Origin: Olavius sp. associated proteobacterium Delta 1
GTDB lineage: Bacteria; Desulfobacterota; Desulfobacteria; Desulfobacterales; JAFDCJ01
NCBI GenBank assembly: GCA_902749685.1
Contig: CACVKW010000939.1
Span: 1 to 46,443, forward strand
Length of the DNA: 46,443 nt
Direction of reading: 5' to 3'
The notes beneath the pieces are model-generated. The model did no database searches, was not told the DNA's origin, and worked only from the letters and a program-made list of their open reading frames with translations. Below, piece after piece: positions 15,825 to 22,461 of this stretch; the stretch's first letter is position 1, and each line of letters begins with the position of its first letter. A program made the translations under genes and the position numbers.

Positions 15825-16256
15825 ATGAAATTACTTTCAGCTATGATTCTGGGTTTAGCTCTTTTGGCTTTCACAGGTAATATCTTTGCACAAGATATGC
15901 TTTATGTGGCCGAAGAAAACGAGGGAATATACGGCACGTGGGTCAACATGGACTACCAGCCAGATGCACATCCACGCCAAAAGATAATTAATTACCCTGG
16001 GAAATGGGCAACATATGGATCTGCAGGAAGTGAGACAGCAACCGAAACCGGTAAATACACGATAACCGAAAAATGGACAGATTCAGAAGGCAATATCTGG
16101 TATAAGGGTGAGGTTGTTTTCCCTTTTCAGAAAGCATACGAACTGGATAAGATCAGTAATTCCGGAAAAACTTGGGAATTTGTATTTAGTAGTTCAAAAT
16201 ATCCAACCAAAATCGATCCTGAAGATTCCGATTATCATATCTATCACCGTAAGTAG
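15825..16256 (+). CDS. Small secreted protein of unknown function
   Basis: A 143-residue protein with a clear signal peptide: MKLLSAMILGLALLAFTGN followed by IFA and mature Gln-Asp. The mature part is beta-rich and aromatic (YGTWVNMDYQPDAHPRQKI, KYTITEKWTDSEGNIWYKGE, WEFVFSSSKYPTKIDPED). The pattern 'GTWVN...Y...TITEKWTDSEGN...YK' resembles small lipocalin-like or stress-related periplasmic domains that measure a deviation from a blank state, but I cannot place it in a named family. There are no cysteines in the mature part, so no disulfide is expected. The start has GGGGA upstream. Confidence 0.65.
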   Translation: MKLLSAMILGLALLAFTGNIFAQDMLYVAEENEGIYGTWVNMDYQPDAHPRQKIINYPGKWATYGSAGSETATETGKYTITEKWTDSEGNIWYKGEVVFPFQKAYELDKISNSGKTWEFVFSSSKYPTKIDPEDSDYHIYHRK

Positions 16257-16462
16257 TATGTCTTAGCCTTATCATGTACCACCAAAGAAAAGTCATTTTG
16301 CTTTACCGTTGGCCTTTTACCAAGAGACTTCAGCTTTGAGCTTTTATCCATGCGCCGCAAGCCCTAGTTTTTTATTCGATTAGACTGGCTGCCCTCCTGC
16401 GGATAAACTTTTCAGGCCAGCGGCGGCGCTGACACCTGAAACCCGACACCTAATCCCTTAAA

Positions 16463-17467
16463 TTACATCTTCTCCTGTTTCTCTCCCCCTTCTGCCGTCG
16501 GCGCCAAAAGCTGGTAGCGATCGATTGAGTTCAAAGTGATTTCCTTAATCTCTGTTTCCCGCAAAATGCTGATGGGCACTTTGACGCCAGCGCTTCCAAG
16601 TGCCCAGACCTTGCGATAAAAATCGGCCTGTCCCTTGACGGGCTGCTGGTTTACTTTTAAGATGAGATCATCGGCCTGCAGATTGCTTTTTTCCCCCGGG
16701 CCTCCCGGCGTAAGACGGGTTATGAAAACGCGGCCGTGTGATTCCTCGGTGGTGACTCCCAACCAGGGTTTTTGGGGTTGGCGGGATCTGCCGGCAGTTT
16801 TCAGGTCATTGAGAATGGGTTTAAGAAGATCAATCGGCACGAACATATTTGCGGGAATCGAGCCAAATCCTGCCACCGCCACCCGCGTAAAAATGGAACC
16901 GATGCCCAGCAGGGAGCCGTCGGGTCCGATCAATGCTGCGCCGGCATAGTTTTGGTAAGGCGGGGTGGTATATATGGCATTTTCAAGCAAATACTCCCAG
17001 TAGCCGACAAATTCACCTCGTTGGACAATTCTGACGCCAACCACATCCTCAGAACCCTTGTGACCGGCAACCAGGGCCGGGTCCCCTTGCTTGAGTTCGG
17101 ACGACGAACCCAGTTTCAAGGGCGGCACATCAAAGAGTTTATCTGCCCGTATCAGCCCAAAACCGGTGTCATAATCATAGGCGATAAATTTTGCTTCAAT
17201 GACCTTATCCTCAGGGTCAATTACTTCAATAGTTTTGGCTTCCAGTATCAAATAGCCAATGGTTAGAATATATCCATCTGAATCAATCAGGATGCCATTG
17301 CCCTCACGCTCGGTTCCGAGCAACGGTGCCGTAATGGCAGCATCCGGGATTACCGCTCGAACTTTGACAACGGCTTTGAGTATTTCCTCGGCCTGTTTTT
17401 GGGCATACCCGGCATCACCCATAATTAGTAAATGCAAGGTAATGGCCACTAAAAATAATCGACTCAT
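16463..17467 (-). CDS. HtrA/DegP-like periplasmic protein lacking the catalytic triad
   Basis: A 334-residue exported protein. A signal peptide (residues 1-22, ending GYA) precedes a trypsin-like beta-barrel of the S1C type (residues 25-230) and one PDZ domain (230-310, with WLGVTTEESHGRVFITRLTP and LQADDLILKVNQQPV). All three catalytic positions are changed. The His block GYILTNNHVV reads GYILTIGYLI (Tyr for His). The Asp block reads YDTGFGLI instead of D-(x)-D-L-A. The GNSGGPL block reads NYAGAALIGPDG, so the nucleophile Ser is missing. The fold should be intact, but protease activity is not expected; a binding or chaperone role is an inference. It is transcribed alone and flanked by repeat-rich spacers. 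Confidence 0.85.
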   Translation of the reverse strand: MSRLFLVAITLHLLIMGDAGYAQKQAEEILKAVVKVRAVIPDAAITAPLLGTEREGNGILIDSDGYILTIGYLILEAKTIEVIDPEDKVIEAKFIAYDYDTGFGLIRADKLFDVPPLKLGSSSELKQGDPALVAGHKGSEDVVGVRIVQRGEFVGYWEYLLENAIYTTPPYQNYAGAALIGPDGSLLGIGSIFTRVAVAGFGSIPANMFVPIDLLKPILNDLKTAGRSRQPQKPWLGVTTEESHGRVFITRLTPGGPGEKSNLQADDLILKVNQQPVKGQADFYRKVWALGSAGVKVPISILRETEIKEITLNSIDRYQLLAPTAEGGEKQEKM

Positions 17468-17992
17468 GAATGGTCCTCCGAACCCAACCCGGACTATCCG
17501 GTTAAAGGGCAGTGGAAATTTATGGTTTAGTGCAGAAATATAAATATAATCTAATCATGAAAGTCCCCCAGTTAAACCAAAAATTGGGTTTAGCAGACGA
17601 AAACACGGAATTCTTAGCTGAATTTCAGGGCAACAATTATCGCTGCCAGTCAATTGCGGCCACTTGACCTTGAACTTCACTAAGTGCTCCGAGACGTTTA
17701 ATTACGGTAACGTATTAGCAGCAATACTTTTTCACCGCAGAGGCACGGAGGGCGCAGAGAACGATTATTTTTTATTTGCCGTTGATCCTCCAAAAAAACC
17801 GGCGGACAGGAAAAACGGCCAATAAAAAGGCTCAAACCCTGAGGGCAAAACTCATTTCTGATCTTCGACTTCAAAATCCTCTGACCTCTGGTCGCTATGC
17901 CCAATCATTCGGCCTTCCAAAAACTCAGTCCCCAGTCCTCATAACTCAGATCCATGTTTCCTTCCCCCTTCCGCATTCCCCCTTCCGAATTC
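17468..17992. other. Intergenic 525 bp with word repeats, no gene supported
   Basis: This region contains TTCACCGCAGAGGCACGGAGG and continues GCGCAGAGA (about 17731-17760), an iterated CGCAGAGG-type word. It also contains CTTCCCCCTTCCGCATTCCC and continues CCTTCC (17960-17987), the reverse complement of the words at 7497-7522. No conserved ORF or strong promoter is visible. Confidence 0.45.
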
Positions 17993-19375
17993 TCATTTCA
18001 TAACCCCATACGCCTTCAGCTTCTTGTGCAGTGTCTTGCGGGTGATACCCAGGCGCCGGGCGGCTTCACTCTTGTTGCCGCCGCTGGCCTCAAGGGTGTT
18101 TAATATGGTCGTCTTTTCCACTTCTTCCAGCGGCGTTACCCCGTCCATAATGCTTGGGGGGCTGACACTGTCCGGCATCGGAATATTGGGATTTACTTCG
18201 GATCCGTGAATAATTGTAAAATCCGCTTCCGATAGGAAATCTGCCTGGGACAGCACCACAGCCCTTTCGACGGCGTTCATCAATTCTCTGACATTTCCCG
18301 GCCAGGCATAGCGAATCAGGAGGTCCATGGACCGGGGCGTATACCCCTTGATCCCCTTGTGGTTTCGGGCGGCAAATACTTCCAGAAAATGTTGGGCCAG
18401 CAACGGGATATCTTCCCGTCGTTTTTTCAACGGCGGAATTTCCAGTCCAACCACATTGAGCCTGTAGTAAAGATCTTCGCGGAATTTTCCTTTGCCGATC
18501 AATTCCGGCAAGTTTTTGTTGGTGGCGGCCATCATCCTCACATCCACCTGAATGGTGTTTTCTCCGCCGACACGGGTAAACTCCCTTTCCTGCAGCACCC
18601 GCAGCAGTTTTACCTGCATGGTTAGAGACATTTCACTGACTTCATCCAGAAACAGGCTGCCGCCATGGGCTTGATAAAACCGTCCCTCTTTTCTGCGTTC
18701 TGCTCCGCTAAATGACCCTTTCTCATGGCCAAATAGTTCGGACTCCAGCAGGGTTTCGGTGATGGCGGCACAGTTGAGCTTTATAAAGGGACCATCTTTG
18801 CGGTGGCTGTTGAAATGGATGGCCCCGGCGATAAGCTCTTTGCCGGTGCCGGAATCGCCGGTAATCAGCACGGTGGCTTCAGAGGGTGCCACTTGCGCCA
18901 CGGTTTCCAGAAGATTGATCATTGCCGGGCTTTGCCCGATAATATTGCGGCGGTCAAAATGCTGCCCCAGGCTTTCCTTGAGCCGGCGATTTTCTTCTTT
19001 GAGCCGGGTGTGCTCCATGGATCTTTCGATGGTGATCCTTAACTTGTCAAAATCAAGAGGTTTGGTCAGATAATCATGAGCCCCTTTTTTAAGGGCGTCG
19101 ACAGCCGTTTCTACGGAAGAAAAAGCGGTCATGATGATGATTGGAATCGCCGGGTTATATGACTTTATCTTTTCCAGCGCTTCCAGGCCGGATATTTTGA
19201 CCATGCGGACATCCATCAACACCAGATCGTAAGACCGGTCTTTAACTTTGTCGATGGCAGCCGCGCCGTCATCGGCATCATCAATCCGATAGCCCCATCC
19301 GCCGATCAGGGTGCGCAGCATGGTGCGGTGGGCCGTGTCGTCATCAACGATCAGTATGGTGTTTCGGTTTTCCAT
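17993..19375 (-). CDS. Sigma-54-dependent response regulator, ZraR (HydG)-like
   Basis: A 460-residue NtrC-family activator. The receiver domain (residues 4-120) has the acidic pocket VDDD at 10-13 and the phospho-acceptor Asp55 in LVLMDVRM. The AAA+ domain has Walker A GDSGTGKE and Walker B GGSLFLDEV. The sigma-54 contact loop reads GSFSGA instead of the usual GAFTGA. A Fis-type helix-turn-helix closes the protein (NKSEAARRLGITRKTLHKKL). The start at 19375 (MENRNTILIVDDD) is preferred over an in-frame upstream start at 19468, whose extra 31 residues would be encoded by repeat DNA. It lies downstream of the matching kinase and opposite a ZraP-like gene, as in E. coli zraSR/zraP. It would be expected to bind the palindrome at 21612 and activate the sigma-54 promoter at 21707. 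Confidence 0.9.
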   Translation of the reverse strand: MENRNTILIVDDDTAHRTMLRTLIGGWGYRIDDADDGAAAIDKVKDRSYDLVLMDVRMVKISGLEALEKIKSYNPAIPIIIMTAFSSVETAVDALKKGAHDYLTKPLDFDKLRITIERSMEHTRLKEENRRLKESLGQHFDRRNIIGQSPAMINLLETVAQVAPSEATVLITGDSGTGKELIAGAIHFNSHRKDGPFIKLNCAAITETLLESELFGHEKGSFSGAERRKEGRFYQAHGGSLFLDEVSEMSLTMQVKLLRVLQEREFTRVGGENTIQVDVRMMAATNKNLPELIGKGKFREDLYYRLNVVGLEIPPLKKRREDIPLLAQHFLEVFAARNHKGIKGYTPRSMDLLIRYAWPGNVRELMNAVERAVVLSQADFLSEADFTIIHGSEVNPNIPMPDSVSPPSIMDGVTPLEEVEKTTILNTLEASGGNKSEAARRLGITRKTLHKKLKAYGVMK

Positions 19376-19437
19376 TAATAATTTCTTTCTATTGCCATCT
19401 TTAGGTGCTGATGAATTATTTTTGTGCGCTATATGGC

Positions 19438-19605
19438 AAAATCCCAAAATACAAGCACCAAAATCCAAATAAATTCAAAATTCGAAATCTCAATGACCGA
19501 AACATGTCACTTGGTGTTTCCATAATTAAATCATTTTTGGGATTTGGGTTTTTGGTCATTGGATATTATTTGTAATTTGCTATTTGAGATTTGTTTTTTT
19601 GGTTT
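19438..19605. repeat. Inverted word-repeat element overlapping the 3' end of the kinase gene
   Basis: The left arm (19438-19500) reads CCCAAAATACAAGCACCAAA and continues with CAAATAAATTCAAAATTC-type words up to CAATGACC and AAACATGT. The right arm (19534-19605) carries the complementary words (TTTTGGGATTTGGG, GGTCATTGG, TTTGTAATTTGC, TTTGAGATTTG). The right arm encodes the last 20 or so residues of the kinase gene. An element of the same design lies at 29209-29349. Confidence 0.65.
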
Positions 19606-21372
19606 ATCCGGGCCGGGTATAGTTATTCGAAAAATCGTTCCTTTACCCGGGCGGCTTGTTACCTCTATTCCGCCCCCCATGGCCTCGACAATATTATGGG
19701 CGATCGCCAGTCCCAGACCGGTGCCGGATGATTTGGTGGTAAAATAGGGATCAAATATTTTCGGCAGATCTTCTTTGGCAATGCCCTTGCCGGAATCCGA
19801 GACCTGGATAATCAGCTTGCCGTTTTCTTTGCTGTCGGAAATTTCTATCTGCAGTTTACCCCCCGGATCCATCGACTCGATTGCATTGAGATATAGATTT
19901 AACAGGATCTGATTGATGCGGTCCGGGTCTATTTTGATCCCATCGATTTTAGCCGAATTGCGGGTGTTAATTGTGATTTGTTTGTCCTGAGCCTGCTGTT
20001 GGATTAATTTGATGGAGTCAGCCACCAGATCCTTAAATGAAGTCGGTTTGCGTGAAACGCTGATCGGCCGTGCAAACTCGAGCAGCTGGCTGACGACCCG
20101 ATTGAGGCGGTCGACCTCCTGAATCATGATATTGGCGGTTTGCTGGTCTTCGGGCACATCCTGATAGCGCTGCTTGAAATAGGTGGCAAAACCCTTAATC
20201 GAGCTTAATGGATTGCGGATTTCATGGGCGACACCGGCAGCCAGCCTGCCAACTGAGGCCAGGCGCCGGCTTCGTTCAATCTCCTGGTGTAATGCACGAA
20301 CCTCCGTTAGATCCTTAAATAAGATGACATAACCCAGCTGGGTGCCGTTTTCATCAGCCAGAAGGCTGGCGCCGATTTCAAGGGGAACGATGTGGCTGCT
20401 GCCGACCGTGCAGTCGACTTCCTTTTCAATAACCTGATTCTGGATCTCCGGACAATTTATCTGCGCACACAGTTCCGGCGGCAGGATTTGATCGGCCGCC
20501 TTGCCCATGACATCGTGAAAAGAAAGCTGCATCAAGGATTCAGCGGTATGGTTGAAAGCCGCGATACGCTGCCGGGTATCCAGGGCGATCAGGCCGATCG
20601 GCATGTTTTCGACGACATTGTCCGAAAAAGCTTTGATCCTGGAAAGAGAGGCCCGGGTGGCCCGATGGCTTTGAAAAAGGAAGAGCAGCGTGATGCCGGC
20701 GAACCCAACCAGGAGCAGGAAGAGCCCCATGATCACGGCATGCCGAATATCCGCCCGGTGAGCATCTTCAATGGCCGTCATATCAAGTCCGACAAAGATG
20801 ATTTTGGCAGAATCATCATTTGACCGGTTAAACCTATCCCTTCCGTCTGAAAATTGCTGCATTCTGCGGCGCATGGTACCGCTGCCGTGCTTCCATCCCC
20901 CTGGCCGCTCGCTCGGTGTGAACTTGCGATATACCTCAAATACCCGGCGGCCGTCGGAATAATCGAGAATGCGCCACTGCAGGGTTTTTGTCTCGGAGAT
21001 TTTTTTCAGGTTTAAATCATAGTCGTATGAGACACCGACCCGTTTCAGATTGTTGTGAGCGATTATTTCCCCGGTGACATCGGCCACCAGCAGATGCACA
21101 ATGTCCGGCTGCTGCGCGGTCTCTGTCAGAAGCAGTTGAAGCTGAAATCCGCCCCGATGCATGCCCATCATTCCGGTGCGGGTACCCGCTTCAAAGGACC
21201 GTATGAGTGCTGCGCCTTTCTCCAAAAGCAGCTGGGTGCTCTTCTCCTGCTGACGGTTAATGCTCGCCATGGTCATAAAGGCAAACAAGGGCAGTAAAAC
21301 AACAACCGCCCCGATTAAGGCCCAGGCCGGCACCCCGGTCCAGAATTGAGTGTTTTTTATTTTGCTAATCAT
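19531..21372 (-). CDS. Membrane sensor histidine kinase, ZraS (HydH)-like
   Basis: A 613-residue kinase. Membrane segment 1 (about residues 15-37) and segment 2 (about 212-235, VIMGLFLLLVGFAGITLLFL) bracket a periplasmic sensor domain of about 175 residues that contains Met- and His-containing stretches (GMMGMHRGGF). A PAS domain follows, with a Cys pair (ELCAQINCPE). The HisKA H box is AAGVAHEIRNPLSSIKG, and the HATPase domain has N (LNLYLNAIESM), G1 (VSDSGKGIAKED) and G2 (SSGTGLGLAIAHN). It phosphorylates the adjacent response regulator. The last 20 or so residues (KKQISNSKLQIISNDQKPKS) come from a repeat element, not from the family fold. It is divergent from the zraP-like gene. No strong ribosome site is seen before the ATG at 21372. 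Confidence 0.9.
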   Translation of the reverse strand: MISKIKNTQFWTGVPAWALIGAVVVLLPLFAFMTMASINRQQEKSTQLLLEKGAALIRSFEAGTRTGMMGMHRGGFQLQLLLTETAQQPDIVHLLVADVTGEIIAHNNLKRVGVSYDYDLNLKKISETKTLQWRILDYSDGRRVFEVYRKFTPSERPGGWKHGSGTMRRRMQQFSDGRDRFNRSNDDSAKIIFVGLDMTAIEDAHRADIRHAVIMGLFLLLVGFAGITLLFLFQSHRATRASLSRIKAFSDNVVENMPIGLIALDTRQRIAAFNHTAESLMQLSFHDVMGKAADQILPPELCAQINCPEIQNQVIEKEVDCTVGSSHIVPLEIGASLLADENGTQLGYVILFKDLTEVRALHQEIERSRRLASVGRLAAGVAHEIRNPLSSIKGFATYFKQRYQDVPEDQQTANIMIQEVDRLNRVVSQLLEFARPISVSRKPTSFKDLVADSIKLIQQQAQDKQITINTRNSAKIDGIKIDPDRINQILLNLYLNAIESMDPGGKLQIEISDSKENGKLIIQVSDSGKGIAKEDLPKIFDPYFTTKSSGTGLGLAIAHNIVEAMGGGIEVTSRPGKGTIFRITIPGPDKPKKQISNSKLQIISNDQKPKSQK

Positions 21373-21384
21373 AATGTAAGGTTA

Positions 21385-21401
21385 AGCAATTTAGAGGCCA
21401 A
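21385..21401 (-). promoter_or_regulatory. Possible sigma-54 promoter reading toward the kinase gene
   Basis: The minus strand reads TTGGCCTCTAAATTGCT. The -24 GG and -12 GC are exactly 10 bases apart, and the TTGCT half is canonical. The predicted transcript start is only a few bases before the annotated ATG (21372), so either the mRNA is nearly leaderless, the true start codon is further inside, or the match is chance. Confidence 0.35.
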
Positions 21402-21409
21402 ATATAATG

Positions 21410-21546
21410 CCTGGAGGCTGGAAAGCTCGAAGGCCGGGAAGCTTTGAAGATAAGACCGTGGAGACTTGGAAGCCAGGAGGCTCAATAAGATAGATTATTA
21501 TCAGCTTCCCTGCCTGCCAGCCTTATCGCCTCCCAGCTTTCCCGCA
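21410..21546. repeat. Inverted word-repeat element between zraS-like and zraP-like genes
   Basis: The left half (21410-21483) iterates words such as CTGGAGGCTGGAAAGCTC and GGGAAGCTTTGAAG. The right half (21501-21546) carries their complements (CAGCTTCCCTGCCTGCCAGC, CGCCTCCCAGCTTTCCCGC). The halves form a long imperfect inverted repeat around a short AT-rich centre. It lies within the divergent regulatory region, between the kinase start and the upstream activator palindrome. Confidence 0.6.
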
Positions 21547-21611
21547 TCTGTGTACTTTCTACCCAACTGGATCCATCAGCCTGGATACTTTGTATCCATC
21601 TTCCAATATGA

Positions 21612-21631
21612 TGACCAAATTAGGTTTGTCA
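21612..21631. promoter_or_regulatory. Candidate upstream activator site (palindrome) for the ZraR-like regulator
   Basis: TGACCAAATTAGGTTTGTCA is an imperfect 20-bp palindrome (TGAC-AA ... TT-GTCA). Its centre is about 112 bp upstream of the start predicted from the sigma-54 promoter at 21707, the usual range for NtrC-type enhancer sites. It lies between the divergent kinase and zraP-like genes. Confidence 0.5.
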
Positions 21632-21706
21632 ACGATCAGGGTCGAAGCGTAAAGATAGACATATGATATCAAGATCTTACATATAACATTGTTTATTTTC
21701 AATTTT

Positions 21707-21723
21707 TTGGCATATCCCTTGCT
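21707..21723 (+). promoter_or_regulatory. Sigma-54 promoter of the zraP-like gene
   Basis: TTGGCATATCCCTTGCT matches the -24/-12 consensus YTGGCACG-N4-TTGCW, with GG (21709-21710) and GC (21721-21722) exactly 10 bases apart. Transcription would start near 21734, leaving a leader of about 60 bases with the ribosome site GGAGG before 21795. Confidence 0.75.
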
Positions 21724-21794
21724 CTAACAGAAATCAAAAATAAAATTTGAAACGCTCAACTTAGATAAAAACCAAACTAAATGGAGGTAAAAAA

Positions 21795-22280
21795 ATGAAC
21801 AAATTGGGAAAAATCATTGTTGTCGTTGCAATCGTCGGAATCGCTGGGTATGCTGCAACTTCTTTTGCCGGCCGGGGCCGCGGTGGTGGAGGTAACTGCT
21901 GGGGTGAGGGCGGCGGATGGGGCCAACGCGGCAGTGCCGCTCCCGGGTGCCAGGGAAATTTGAGTGATCAGGATCTCGACAATTTAAAAAAAGAGCGCCG
22001 GGCATTTTTCGAGGACACCCGAGAGCTCCGGGAAAGCCTTTATCAAAAAGAACTGGAGTTGCGCAGCGAAATGGCCAAACAGGATCCGGATGTCAATAAA
22101 GCCGTGGCACTTCAAAAAGAGGCCTCTGAACTCGAGGGTCAGCTGAACCAAAAACGGGTCGAGCAGCGGATTAAAATGCAAAAGGAGAATCCGGATTTAT
22201 TTGCCGGCCGGGGTTACGGCATGGGCGGTGGCGGAATGGGTCGAGGGTTTCAGGGGCAGCGAGGCGGTTGCTGGCAATAG
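21795..22280 (+). CDS. ZraP/Spy/CpxP-like periplasmic metal-responsive chaperone
   Basis: A 161-residue exported protein. The signal peptide (KLGKIIVVVAIVGIAGYAAT, ending SFA) precedes a Gly/Arg-rich segment with two Cys (NCWGEGGGWGQ, APGCQG). A long charged helical hairpin follows (residues 55-130, DLDNLKKERRAFFEDTRELR and beyond) with the Spy/CpxP-type pattern. It ends in a Gly-rich tail, GYGMGGGGMGRGFQGQRGGC. In E. coli, ZraP binds zinc, acts as a chaperone and dampens ZraS. Divergence from a kinase/sigma-54 regulator pair and the promoter at 21707 match that system closely. The GGAGG ribosome site is strong. Confidence 0.85.
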   Translation: MNKLGKIIVVVAIVGIAGYAATSFAGRGRGGGGNCWGEGGGWGQRGSAAPGCQGNLSDQDLDNLKKERRAFFEDTRELRESLYQKELELRSEMAKQDPDVNKAVALQKEASELEGQLNQKRVEQRIKMQKENPDLFAGRGYGMGGGGMGRGFQGQRGGCWQ

Positions 22281-22356
22281 GGTTGTGCCCCACAATTAAA
22301 TTAAAAAAGTTGAACAGGATAGCTGAAATAAAGCGGAGTCATTGAATATACAAAAT

Positions 22357-22420
22357 TTCAAGCACCAAATAACAAATTACAATTAATATCCAAATTCCAA
22401 TTTCCAAACTCCAATGAACC
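22357..22420. repeat. One-armed word repeat downstream of the zraP-like gene
   Basis: CAAGCACCAAATAACAAATT, continuing with CAATTAATATCCAAATTCC-type words and CAATGAACC. The order of words (CAAGCACC, CAAATTACAA, CCAATGA-CC) matches the left arm at 19438-19500 and the complement of the right arm at 19534-19605. Confidence 0.5.
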
Positions 22421-22452
22421 AAATCCCGCTCTTTAGCATAAGGGCGGGATTT
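22421..22452. terminator. Bidirectional terminator between convergent genes
   Basis: AAATCCCGC (22421-22429) and GCGGGATTT (22444-22452) form a 9-bp stem between the zraP-like gene (plus) and the hybrid kinase gene (minus), just past the stop at 22462. The A/T-rich ends give short T tracts in both directions. Confidence 0.55.
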
Positions 22453-22461
22453 AATTTCTGA

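Noticed and set aside
19376..19468. N-terminal extension of the sigma-54 regulator
   Set aside because: The extra residues are encoded by repeat DNA, and the receiver fold begins properly at the ATG at 19375.
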